Of a stretch of 64,000 nucleotides of DNA, positions 41,476 through 53,425 are shown in pieces. The DNA is from Piezodorus guildinii (lineage: Eukaryota > Arthropoda > Insecta > Hemiptera > Pentatomidae): assembly GCA_023052935.1 (NCBI GenBank), contig CM041292.1, forward strand, positions 91,247,169-91,311,168, given 5' to 3'. The position numbers and the translations under genes were made by a program. Position 1 is the stretch's first letter. Each line of letters starts with the position of its first letter. The notes under the pieces are model-generated. The model had not been told where the DNA came from, did no database searches, and was given only the letters and a program-made list of their open reading frames with translations.

Positions 41476-42759
41476 AAACAATAAAATAGTTGAACTATTT
41501 GTTATGGAATGAAACAGGACCCAATTCTTAGTGATCAATAATAATTACATAAATTAATTATTTTAATTCGTCGATCTTGATCTATCAGTTCCATAAATTT
41601 GATCTTTTTCCTAGCATATAATGAAGATGTACTCATCGTAATGTAACATTATCTTTCTGTTTCGAGACAATGGAAGATGCACTTGACACAATCATTCAAT
41701 TTATCGCTTTATAATACTTGTCGTAATCTACTGATAACTGTCTGGCATTTAGCATCCAGGCGCGCTAGACGTCTTATTGACTTTGATTTTATATCGCTTT
41801 TATTTAATCCTTTCATATCTTTTTTATTTATTTTTTCTATCCTCTGGTAATGATATTAAATTTTTCTTTTGAAGTAGCCAGGAATATAAATTTGTATCAT
41901 TCCAACATTCTTTAAATAAAATTTAATGTAGGTGGAAGCGTTTGTCAGCCATAAAAATAAAATCTTATTGGACATTGGTCTATTTGGCTATTATATATAT
42001 ATTTTATTTTAATTTTATTAAACTATTACTGTTAGTTTCTTAACCTTTCGAAAAAAAATATTAATCAGTTCGGTGTAAAAATATTGAGATGCCAAATTTT
42101 TTTTGGAAAGACGTACATTATTTTTCAAATAACTGTATTCTAGTATAACGGTTTATTTAGCTGTTTAAAGGCGATTAACTAATATTAAAAGCTTTCTTTT
42201 CGGGTTCTACGTATCTTGACATTTAAGACCTCAAATTATGAGGGGGTTAATTTTTTTTTGATCGATTACAAAGGTCCACTATTTAAAAATAATAAACCAA
42301 AAATGCTTAAGTGTGATCCTTAAAATAATGAAACTAGTAAATATTCACATTTCAATGATAGTTCAAGTTGTCTGCCCACCTAAAAACATGTCTAAAACTT
42401 AATTTTTTTAAAATTTGTTTTATACTTTTCTCAACCCTCGATGCAAAATGCTTTGTGAATATAATGAACCTTTGTTGTTGATTTTTCTCTGGCGCGACAG
42501 GCCGTAAGGCCCTTGCCCTCGTGGTGTAATCACTTGGGAGAATATACCCACGATTCACGATAAGATTTTACAGGGTAGGGTCATCACTCCTTACCCTATT
42601 CTTGTGAGTGGCCACATTTAGCTGACGGGTCTTACATATTCGGAGGAGAGGCTGTGAGTGAATCCCATTTAATTTATAACCTCATAAAAGCTCCGCCGGG
42701 TCTGGGAATCGATTCAAACTCCAAACCAAAGAATTTACGACAAACAAACAGAAAACAAT

Positions 42760-43055
42760 TACCTCCTCGCCCCCCTATAATTTGTGGACTTGTGTTTTAA
42801 GATACGTAAAATCCGAATAACGATAATTTTAATTAATTTTTTGTAATAAATTTCCTACAAAACGAAAAAAGAATCATTGAAATCGGTTCAGAAATAGCAG
42901 AGATATATCGTTTTGAAATTGGCAGTTGTGATAGACCATAACTATATTTATTGCTTTTCAGATTTGTTATTTGCTTGTAAACATTTATACCCTAATATAG
43001 TTATTAGGAAATATAAAACCGTTGTGTAATAATTTGCAGCGTTTTTTTCCTGTTT
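42760..43055 (+). repeat. Copy 2 of the ~350-bp dispersed repeat
   Basis: Shares ordered blocks with 28530-28900, including GCAGAGATATATCGTTTTGA and AAACCGTTGTGTAATAATTT. Lacks the internal poly(A) and long terminal T run of copy 1. 42560-42740 upstream is GC-richer and may belong to another repeat. Confidence 0.7.
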
Positions 43056-43477
43056 ATTGTTTATTTTTCACAATCGATCGTTCCGAACTGTAAATTGATC
43101 TTTTAGTCGATCTGTAAGAAGTGGTAGACGGATATCCATTATTTAGGGAGATGAATGTACCGTAGTGCCAATAACCGCTGTTGGCTTTTAGTTTTGATGA
43201 ATGGTATCTATTGTCAATGGTCATGGACCAATCTCAGTATTAAATATAAAGTGGGCTATCTAATGAGCATTGATCCTATGAGGCTGAAGAAAAAAAAAAA
43301 AACAATTAAAGAAATTATTACACCAAAAGCCTTGTCAATATTTTTTATATAAACACACATACACATTGAAAATACATATAAATGATATATCATGTCTCTA
43401 AGATTCATGAGGTGTTATAAAAGATTTTTAAATGGGGAATCGTGTAAATCCTTTAATTTTTCCAATGCGGTTTTGTA

Positions 43478-43688
43478 GGACATTTCACAACTTTTTAATG
43501 ATTTATTGTAGTTGATCTTGTTTTGTTTGTATATTCTACTTAGACCCTCCGAATCGTCCTATGAAAAATGAGGTATAAAAGAAATACTAAATTATCTTGG
43601 ATTCTTATGTTAAGCTTAAGACATATTCACAAAACGAATAAAATGGAAGATCAACAACGAAAAATCATTAAAAAGTTGTGAAATGTCC
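43478..43688. mobile_element. MITE-like element with ~27-bp inverted ends and TA duplication
   Basis: GGACATTTCACAACTTTTTA... at 43478-43504 is exactly complementary to 43662-43688, and similarity continues about 15 bp inward. TA lies outside each end (43476-77, 43689-90), as in mariner/Tc1-type insertions. 211 bp, no coding capacity, so non-autonomous. Its ends do not match the other DNA transposons here. Confidence 0.8.
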
Positions 43689-43946
43689 TACTGGTGGCTC
43701 ACAAGTTTGAGACGAAATGTTGGAAAATTTCAAATACTTTTAGACTGACTCCTGATTATATCTGCCTTTGAAAATTTCAACAGTCGACTACACATCTTTA
43801 ATAAAAGGTATAATCTATTATGGACTCAGAATATATCTTGGCCTCTTTTAGCCTTAATTAGCTTTGTAAATTTTATAATTTTCAAAAAAATCCATGATTC
43901 TTTATATCAGTGATTTCATGATTAAAATAATTCATGATTCGAAAAA

Positions 43947-46829
43947 GGAGAATGAGCTTGTGGAAGAAGTTAAGGGGGCAAGAGTGGATCTGCTTGGAAT
44001 GACCGAGACCAAAAAGAAAGGAAAGGGAGAATTTAAAATCCAAGACTACACACTATTATATTCGGGGGTTAACAGGAATGAAAGAGCAGCTGGTGGAGTC
44101 GGGTTCTTGTTCCATAATGACCTTGCTTCAGTAATAAAGGCATGGAAATTCGTGAACGACCGAATCATGGTATTGGACATTGTGGAGGGAGAAAAGATTC
44201 ATTCATACATTGTCGCCTACGGACCTAACGAGAATGCAAGAATGGAAGAAAAGGATTCCTTTTTTAATTCCCTTCAAAAGGAATTGGATGACTGCGAGGG
44301 CACACCTACGGTCTTGGGAGACCTGAACGGCCGAGTTGGCTGCGAACATGAGAAGTGGTATGGAACGTTAGGAAGATATGGAGAAAGCTTTCTAAACGAC
44401 AATGGAGAGAGAATCCTAAATTTCTGTGTGGCAAACGACCTTACAATAGCTAATACACTGTTCCCACATAAAGAAAAGCATAGATACACCAGAGAGGAAC
44501 CGGGCAGAAATGAAAGATCCTTAATAGACTATGTTCTGGTGAAGAGAGAAGATGTCAGGGACCTGTGTGATGCGAGAGTCAAAAGGGGCTATGAAATCGG
44601 AAGTGACCATTATCTACTACTGGTAAACAGGCTCTGGAAGGAAGTGAAAACCAAAAAGAAACACAGGAATCCTAAGAAAAGAATAATCAAATCTTACCGC
44701 TTAAAAGAAGAGGAAATGGCTGCATATTACCAAGAGGAAATTGAAAGAATGTCACTAGACTGTAACAGACCCTGGGACAACGACGACATATAGAAGAGCT
44801 GGGCAGCTTTTAGAAAAATCGTCCTAGATGCATCGAAATTGGTCTGCGGAGAGAAAAGCATTGGATCCGGTCTTAAGAGAACAGATTGGTGGAATGAGGA
44901 CGTGAAAAAGGCGATCCAAGAAAAGAAGACAGCTTGGAAGAATTACCTCAGTCAAAAAACCCCAACAGCTTACCAGACATACAAAACTCGGAGAAGGGAA
45001 GCCAAATTATTAGTAATTCAGGAGAAGAGAAGATCCTGGGAGGATTTTGGTCGGAAGCTGGAAGAAAATGCAAGGGAAAACCAGAAAATCTTTTACCGAG
45101 TGCTCAAAGGAATGAGGGAGGACCGGCCAACTACCCTGAAAGGAATAAGAGATAAAAACGGGAACATCATTTGGCAAGAGGAGTGCATCATGGAAAGATG
45201 GAGAGAATATTTTAAAGATCTGTTAGAGGGGAGAGACGTTGAGGCGTGCGTAACTCTGAACGATGCAGAGGACGTTTGGGATGAGGAAGACTACATCAGC
45301 GAAGAAGAGCTCCAAGATGCAATCGAAAAGATAAGACTTGGCAAGGCAGCTGGACTTGATGAAATCACCCCGGAAATGATCAAGTACATGGGCAGCAAAG
45401 GTCAGGAGATGTTTCTCCATCTTTTAAATCTCATCTGGAAGAAGAAGGAGATTCCCAGAGACTGGGAAATAGCGGTAGTTGTGCCCATTCACAAAAAGGG
45501 GGACAATCGAGAGTGCAGTAACCATAGGGGAATATCACTCCTCAGTGTGCCGGCAAAAGTCTACTCTAGAATTCTAGAATCAAGATTGAGGAAAATAGTA
45601 GATTGCCAACTAGGAGAAGAACAGTATGGCTTTAGGAATCAGAGAAGCACGCAGGATCTCATCTTCACGATGAGACAAATAACAGAAAAGACTGTTGAGA
45701 AGGACAAAGAGCTCTCCGTCTGTTTCGTTGATCTCCAGAAGGCTTTTGACAGAGTGAAGAAAGAAGATATAGAGAGGGCACTGTCTGAGCGAGGTGTAGA
45801 CCGTGGAACAACCTTGGCAGTGATGAGTCTCTATAAAAAGATGAGGAATGTGATTAGGACCAGAAATCACATTTCAAAAGAATTTGAGACTACACTGGGT
45901 ATCCGACAGGGCTGTAGCCTGAGTCCTTTGCTCTTCATCATGGTTCTGGACTTGGCACTAAGGAGAACTAAGCCTATAATGAGGAAATTCCAGCTGGGGC
46001 ACAGGAACTTGCACCCTACCAGATATTCCCTGATGGCCTTCGCTGACGACATTGTCTTGCTGGCTGCCAACGATCGAGACCTCCAACACAACATAAATGT
46101 CCTCCAAGAGGAATTATCCGCAATAAATATGAAGATCAATCCGGGGAAGACGAAATGCATGCGTATTGGAAAGAAACCCCGAAGGATAATGAGAGTAATA
46201 TACGGGTTGGAGGAGAGAGATTAGAGCAGGTTGACAGTTTTAAATATCTGGGAGCTCATCTCAATGAGAGTGGCTACATAGACGAGGAAGTGGCCCAAAG
46301 AATTGGAGCAGCAGGCAAGATGTTCTGTATGGTCAGACGAGGTTTCCTTGGGAGAAGAGAAGTGACAAAGCGGACCAAGCTGGCAGTCTATAAATCGACA
46401 TTCCTCCCTATTCTATCGTACTCCTCAGAATCGTGGACCCTCACCACAAAACACAGGAGTCAGATACAAGCGATGGAAATGAGGTATCTACGAAAAATAG
46501 AGAGGAAAACAAGAAGAGATAGAATAAGGAACGCCACCATACGGGCTAATCTCGATGTCAAACCGGCAGAGACCATACTGGAGGAGCAAAAACTGAGGTG
46601 GTTTGGACATCTTCTTAGGATGGATCCAGACAGAAATGCCAGGAAGACCTACGAGACCCGCACGGAAGGAAAAAGACCCAGAGGAAGGCCGCGCATCTCC
46701 TGGAAGGATAGTGTAAAGGAAGCATTCAGGAAACGAGGAATAAATTGGGACAGGAGAGCAGAGTTGGTGCAGGAGAGAGACAACTGGACCAGGCTCTATA
46801 AGCAGGACCCTCACACCGAACAGCGGTAG
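43947..46829 (+). pseudogene. RTE-like LINE polyprotein: endonuclease + reverse transcriptase, one stop and one frameshift
   Basis: Body 43947-46858 lies between two copies of ATGATTCGAAAAA (43934-43946, 46859-46871), so the Met at 43894 belongs to flanking DNA. Endonuclease motifs: LLGMTETKKKG, LGDLNGRVG, LIDYVLVKRED, GSDHYLLL. An in-frame TAG (44791-44793) follows NDDI; the frame continues through reverse transcriptase blocks VVPIHKKGDNRECSNHRGIS, EEQYGFRNQRSTQD, FVDLQKAFDRV, GIRQGCSLSPLLF, AFADDIVLLA. Near 46170-46195 one base is lost, and another frame carries GGERLEQVDSFKYLG to RGRPRISWKDSVKEAF and a stop at 46829. The (GAT)n tail at 46842-46860 suits RTE-type LINEs. Only the extreme N-terminus is missing. 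Confidence 0.9.
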
Positions 46830-46871
46830 AAGGGGGAATGATTATGATGATGATGATGATGATTCGAAAAA

Positions 46872-47737
46872 AAAGTATGTATATATTTCGTATCTACGTG
46901 TATTATTTTCTACAGAATTATATCTTATTCTTGGTCCCGATTGTGATGCTACATCCTAATTTATAATCTATGCTACTTATGTCAGGTTATCCTTCATTTT
47001 TGGTTGGTTACAGAGGTAGAAATCTTGATAAAATTATATTAGTTTACTCGGTCTCAAAAGCTCTCACCAGGTTGTGAAAGGATGGTTTCAAACGAGATGT
47101 CAAATTAACTTTGTAACGAGACACGTGTTAAAATAAGTTGTTTGTCTCGACCGTGTGCTCATAGCAGTCGTTCTTTCTTACCTCCTGTTTGTTGCGGCTT
47201 TACAGATAATATTGTATGACATAGAAGTTAGCATTTAAGTTGTGTCAGATCTCTCCGAATTGCTTGTTGTTGACTGTACTCAGTTTTTATATTTGAGTTG
47301 TTGCATATTTTATGACAGTCGTACCTTATTTGCGTTATTTATAATCGTAAAATATGGCGTGAATAATGAAAACACGATAATGAAATCAAAGCTAGCCAAA
47401 TTTTATGTACGATAGTTACCTCTGACGTAGAGAGTTTTAAATACGGTTTATCTTATGATAAAGTTCAATTACACTGTGCATTTGACATTGTGATGTCAGT
47501 TGTATCTCTTTGCTCTAAGATTAATTTCTTATCTTGAAAACAGGAATAATTGCATTTAATCATTTTAAGATGAATAAATACTTAAGTCTTAAATATTGCC
47601 ACAACATAGCGAAACTAAACCCACCTGCTGGCGTGTTCATTGAACAGATTAGCATTAATGTTGAAGATTAAATAGTTTACCGCGTGTCGAATGTGATGAG
47701 GTGGAATGATTCGAGTGGCGGTCATAAAATAATTGAA
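46872..47737. other. No gene recognised
   Basis: Ordinary AT-rich DNA. No repeat or coding motif was seen. Confidence 0.5.
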
Positions 47738-47880
47738 AATAGTAAAAAATATATATAAATTTATTTACCAACTCTTCGACTTACATGAGCATCAGTGCTT
47801 CTCTCCGCAAATTAACGATCTCCGTAATGAATACCGCTACTTGGGTCGAAAGATTGGTAAATAAATATTTTTTTACTATT
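47738..47880. repeat. Inverted repeat with degenerate Penelope/hammerhead-like ends
   Basis: AATAGTAAAAAATATATATA... CTTCGAC (47738-47780) mirrors GTCGAAAGATTGGTAAATAA...ACTATT (47845-47880). Each arm, read outward, resembles GGTCGAAACGTTGGCAAACA at 41461-41480, and CTGATG is present on the minus strand near 47793-47798. It looks like two inverted, decayed terminal modules. Confidence 0.5.
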
Positions 47881-48059
47881 ATCTTATATTTTGTGACCTT
47901 CGTCTAACTCCTGCGTGCCGCTAAGAATGGAGCTGCCGTCTCCGACCACCGAACTCATTGGTCTCTGTCCCTAGCAATTCTTTTCGCCCCTGAGATGGCG
48001 AGTCCTCTTGCTGCACCTAGTTTCCCAATGTAGTCAGTATACTGTATATGTGTATGTAT

Positions 48060-48560
48060 ACATAGGTATGTTACTCAGGTGGGTCTGCCACGAGGACGCC
48101 TTCCTTCCGGTCTGGCTTTCGGGTATCATTGATTCGGCAGACATGCCCAAATCACTTCAATTGCCGCTTTTCAGGATGTCACGCACTGATTGTACCACCT
48201 AACTCGAGAATCCCGTAATTTCTTATACGGTCTCTCCTGGTCTTGCCAACTATTCTTCGTAGGAATCTCATTTCACCCGCTGTCATCCTGCTTCCATGTT
48301 TATCAATGGATGTCCATCTTTCAGCTCCATATAAAAGTACTGGAAAGAAAACCGATTTAAATATCCTAATTTTAGCATATCTACTAACTTCATTTTTTCC
48401 AATGATAGTTTAGGATATCTGGTAATACAGTCCATTGGTCTTCATCACCCGACTTAAAACCTGCTGGTCTATTTTACCATCTCTCCTCATGACTGCCCCA
48501 AGATATGTGTAGGTGTCCGTTGTTCAAGTGACTGCCTTTTGTGACAGCCACCCCAACCAT
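48060..48560 (-). pseudogene. Decayed LINE reverse-transcriptase C-terminal fragment
   Basis: On the minus strand: DTYTYLGAVMRRDGKIDQQV, a stop, then IFKSVFFPVLLYGAERWTS, AGEMRFLRRIVGKTRRDRIR and FGHVCRINDTRKP. This is the thumb and C-terminal order seen in RTE-like LINEs (compare RRGFLGRRE...MEMRYLRKIERKTRRDRIR in the 43947 copy). At least three stops. Confidence 0.8.
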
Positions 48561-49254
48561 CCTTCATTAGCTGTAGTAGTACTTTCTGATTGAAATCAAT
48601 TGTACAGAAACTGGTTAGGAATGGCGTGTCTATTCATGAGAGAGAAATCCCCAATTGAATCGGCTGCTCACTTTGCGGAATAGCTATAAATAAACAGCAT
48701 ACTGAATCAATCCTGAGGACTAACTTAAAGAAAAATAGAGAAGATACTGCCAAATAAAAATAAATAGCCATATTGCTTCGTCGTATTCGTCGACTCATTA
48801 ATCCGTTTAGACTAGATTGGTACCTAAAATTCACTGAATTTGAATGCAACAGACTATTGACTACTTATTATCTATTGACGTCTGTTTTGTAACCAACATC
48901 CTGCCTTATTAACATGCTGGCTATCTAACTCCCTACTTTCTATTTATACAGTTTCTCATATATCAAGTCTTAAGATTGGATGGTGTGTGTAAGATTAGAG
49001 TATTGCAGTCTCTTAAGGAAATAAGTTGGTAAATATTCACATCAAACAGTACAGCCAAAAACAAATAACCATAGCCATGTTCAAATTACTGGATGTGAGC
49101 CTGAAAGTTGTGAAATAACGAACTACTAAAAAAATAAATACCCTTATTAAAAAAAATGATAATTGTTATAAAGACAGGATTAGTAGGCAGGATCCTCCCT
49201 GTCCCCATATAATTGATAAAGCAAGTAAAAATTGTTCATATAAAAAAAATATAA
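48561..49254. other. No gene recognised
   Basis: A 71-codon minus-strand frame at 48849-48634 shows no family. Nothing else seen. Confidence 0.45.
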
Positions 49255-50134
49255 ATTCTGGTGCGCGCAACACACGACTTTTTTTCACTTACCTCCGTTG
49301 TTAAAATCAATTTAGATAGTTTTTAAATACATTTAGAGATGAAAGTAAATTGTTACAGAATTAATTACATTGAATTTCAAGTAGAAACATTTGTTTTATT
49401 AAATAATCTATTGTATTATTATCTGTGACAATCACTCATTTTTTTTCGGCTTTTTATCACTCTCCATTAACATTTACAATTCCGTGTATTAGATAATATT
49501 TTTTCTAAAATCTTTAGCTATCCAACAGTATTTTATACATCTATAGAACTATTCTTATGTTCAAAAATACACAAAAATTGCAACAACAAAAAATATTTTT
49601 GCACTTTTCTCCTTCAGTTGGATATCATATTCGTTCAAATTATATATTTATCCGTTTTTTATCAGTGCTAAAAATATGATATAGTTATTTTTATAGGATC
49701 TACAAAATTAAACGTACTTTAGAGGAAAAAAAATATAAATATCAGCATTTAAGCCCTTTCAGACTATTTCAATCAGAATAAAACCTACAAGATTTTAAAG
49801 CCCGTTAAAATTTACATCGATATAGCGAGTTTAATCAAAATCCTTAGAGCCGTTAAAAAAAAAAAAAAAAACCGTGAAAAGGTGCAAAATGTTTGGTATA
49901 AAGCGGCTCTTCTGATTAACCGATTTTGATGAAAAAGTTGCTGTAACATTTTGGGCGAACAGTTGTGTTAGATATGAAATTTCAGTTTCATACGACACAT
50001 CGCTCACACAGACCTTTCGGGACTTGGCCATTTGGACTCAGGAGACCCAAAAACTTGTATTTCCGTCGAAAACTCAAATCCGAAAAATTTCACGATCGCA
50101 ATACTTTCCCTTACTATATATTTCATGTGAAAGT
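49255..50134 (-). repeat. Copy B of the ~0.9-kb hairpin-ended repeat family
   Basis: Starts on the plus strand with TCTGGTGCGCGCAACACACG and ends TTTCATGTGAAAGTAAT. All blocks of copy A occur in reverse order. Ends are complete; there is no long GT tract. Confidence 0.75.
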
Positions 50135-51533
50135 AATTAGTTACCAGGATGAAGTTGTGCTTATAAACTGTTTATAACTTGTTTTTACTTTAAGCCATAA
50201 ACTAAATTTATGTGAATATAAATTATAGTTAAGCGTAATTAAACTATATTTCCACACTCCTGTAATGTCTGATTTTTTTTTTTTTAATTTCTAAATAATA
50301 AAATGTTATATTAAATAAAAATCCCTTAATGCAGTCGCTCCACTGTTGTGATATCTAGCTGCAATGGAAGTAAGGCTGATAATGAAAGTAAAATAAATTT
50401 TAAGAAAAATTTACATACTGATTTTTTGTGAATGCAGAACCTTTCATGAATTTTTCTCTCAATGCCAAATGTTCTTTTAATAATCTTTATTATAGAGTTA
50501 TATGATCTTTATTAAAAAATACATTGGAAGAGGGGTATGTACCTTTCCTCAACAAAATAATATTTACAATGCCAGTCCTAATTTAATTGCGATATTACGT
50601 CATTTATAAAAATTAGGACGTGTCTTAATTAATTGCAAACATTTCTTTCGTTTTATTTTTTTTTTTTTTCACGCTATCGGGCCGGAGCACATAGGTAAAT
50701 CAGAACTTGAAAAATTCGATTATACGTTTGTAAACATTTTTCTTAACTAGAAAAACTTTTTATTTAATTAACCCATCCCTCATTTCTCTAACTAGCTTAA
50801 CAGTATTACATTCAGTATACACCTTTTTTTTCGTCATTTCGAGAAAAAAATTTAACAATTCAAAGCGCGGCCAAGTCAAAAAAGTCTCCGATGGCACAAA
50901 AATAATAATAATACTTAACAAAATATTGAAGACATCAAAGGGCATGTTTAATGTTCCGTTTTCACCGAGTTTGCTCATCATTTATAAGTTCCTTTTTCCT
51001 ATAAAAAAACATTTACATTATCGTGCACCTTTTTTTTTTCTCTTGCCACGCGCGCTTTTTTCTGTTCAAATAAAAAATTAAAAAAAAAAAAAACACTTAT
51101 GCTTCTGATATAATTGGTTTTCAGAAAGATCCCGTTTAATCCCGTTAGACATGAGTATTCTTACCAATATATAGCTGTTGTTATGTCATACATAAATCTT
51201 ATATTTTTACCTGAACTTTTTTTTTTAATATCTTGTTTAAACAATAGTAATAATTAAAATAATTGTAAAAATAAAGGTTTGAAAATAAAAAAATAAAGCG
51301 TCGGTAAGAGAAAAGAACTGTTGTCACTTTTATTTTTATAAATGAATCACAATGATTTTCCCCATTCGTTAGAGTGCGGTAAACCCCTTTGTGTTTTAGT
51401 TATCCTGTATAGAGAAAACGTCACCCGTTAACCTTACTTGATTACCATGTTTTTGTTTTTTCCACATCCAGGCGTCCTGGAAAAATGTATTTTTGTTCTT
51501 TAAAAAAAAAATGAATTAATAAAAACAAAAAAT
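50135..51533. other. No gene recognised
   Basis: AT-rich with several homopolymer runs (50272, 50660, 51030, 51077). A 73-codon minus-strand frame at 50981-50760 has no recognised motif. Confidence 0.45.
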
Positions 51534-53107
51534 AAAAATCTGGTGGTATGCACAACACACGGCTTTCACTTACCTCCGTTGTTAAAATCAATTTAGGATT
51601 TTTTAAACACATTTAGAGATAAAAATAATTTGTTAAATAATTAATTAAATTGAATTTCAATAGAAACAATTATATTTTTATCTACAACAATCAGCTAGTT
51701 TCATCCGCTTTTCATCACTCTCCATTAACTTTTACAATTCCGTGTATTACATATTTTTTTCTAAAATCTTTAGCTATCTCGGTATATTATGCATCTATAT
51801 TTACTATTATTGTGTTTAAAAACACAAAAATTGCATAAAAATATGTTTGCACTTTTTTCTTTTAGTTGTTTATCAAATTCGCTTAACGTGCATATTAGCT
51901 GTTTTATTCATCAAATCTAACAAGATGATGTGCCTAATTTTTTTAAATCTACAAAATTAAAGATACTTTAAATAAAATATCGGTCTATTAGCCCTGTCAG
52001 ACTATTTTATTCATAATGAAACCTGCATCATATTAAATCCGATTAAATTTAACATCAATATAGCGAGGTTAATCAAAATCGTTAAGAGCCGTTTTTCAGA
52101 AAATCGTAAAAAGGTCCAAAATGCATTGTATAAAGTGGTTCTTCTGGTTAGCTGATTTTGATGAAAAAGTTGATGTAACGTCTTGGGCGTATAGTTGTAT
52201 TAAATATAAAATTTCAGTTTCGTACGACTTTTAGTTTTTGCGGAACTTGTACATTTGGACTCAGGGTACCCTAAAACGTGTATTTCCTGTGAAAACTGGA
52301 ATTAAAAAATGTTCACGATCGCAATACTTTTCCTGACTTTATACTTCATATATCCTAACAAATCCCACCAAATTACCTTTACCCTTCGTCGCAAACCGAT
52401 GACTTCCTGCCCCACTGTATCCTTTAATAATACCCCACTCATACCTGTTGAACAAATCCGTTACCTAGGACTCCATCTTGACAAACGTCTTACATGGAAT
52501 CCCCATACTCGACTTAAACGACAAGAAACCGCCCGTAGATACCGACTACTACAACACTTACTAGACAAACGTTCAAAACTTCCAATTTATTACAAAAAGC
52601 TCATTTATGTTACCATCATCAGACCCATCTGGACATATGGAATCGAGCTTTGGGGCTCAACTAAACCATCTAATTCCTCTCGCATTCAATCGTTACAATC
52701 CAAAATCCTTCGTAAAATCCTAAATGCTCCTTATTTCGTTACGAATAAAATCATCCATAAAGACCTAAATATCCCATTTGTCGCAGAACTAGCCCGAAAC
52801 AGATATGCTTCTTTTCATTCCAAACTCCCAACCCACACGAATCCTCTTGTACGCAACTTATCATTCCCATCTATTCCTGACAACCCTCCGAGGCGATTGA
52901 AAAGACGATGGCCTCGAGACCTACTGTAATTAAATTGACATTGAAGTGCTACCACTGGGTAGTTTCTTCACTAGACATTATCACGCCCATAAGTGTCAAT
53001 TAGCCCATTTACTTGTTGTATATATTATATGTACAGTTGTAAATATCAATAAAATGTTTAAAAAAAAAAATAAAAAAAAAATACTTCATATATAGGTAAG
53101 TGAAAGT
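51534..53107 (-). repeat. Copy C of the ~0.9-kb repeat, interrupted by a jockey insertion
   Basis: Left part 51534-52353 and right part 53081-53107 together make one copy in minus orientation. The break is in the terminal hairpin spacer (ATACTTCATATAT) and is filled by the LINE at 52354-53080. The outer end is AGGTAAGTGAAAGT as expected. Confidence 0.8.
52354..53080 (+). pseudogene. 5'-truncated jockey-type LINE with 13-bp target-site duplication
   Basis: ATACTTCATATAT flanks it at 52341-52353 and 53081-53093. The body reads NKSHQITFTLRRKPM, VEQIRYLGLHLDKRLTWNP, KRQETARRYRLLQHLLDK, IIRPIWTYGIELWGST, SRIQSLQSKILRKILNAP and RRLKRRWPRDLL with a stop at 52929, the reverse-transcriptase thumb and C-terminus. 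The 206-codon frame is unbroken. 3'UTR with ATCAATAAAATG and poly(A) follows. Same family as 12460 and 29685 but better preserved, so probably the youngest. Confidence 0.92.
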
Positions 53108-53425
53108 AATAAAACATGTTTTTTCCTTTCATAGCAGAATTTGTTTGACTCTTCATAGGTGATTCTTTTATCTCAGGATTTATCGTTGGCTATATGTCTT
53201 GGACACAGGCTCTAGCCTTAGCATTAATAATGATCAAAAATTGACACCATCACCTCGGAGTCAATCCAAAATATTTAGAAATATTTTTGATACAATTTTA
53301 TAATCATTCTAATGGGGTAATATAACTTTTATGGCAGTAATAATTTATCTCAGGTGTTTCTCTTTATTATTATTTAGTGAGATAAGGCCTACAAATTGAC
53401 TTGTAATGATTATTTCTTGAAAATA

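Noticed and set aside
45223..46160. Minus-strand frames of 65-97 codons
   Set aside because: Shadows of the RTE-like LINE coding strand, no motifs.
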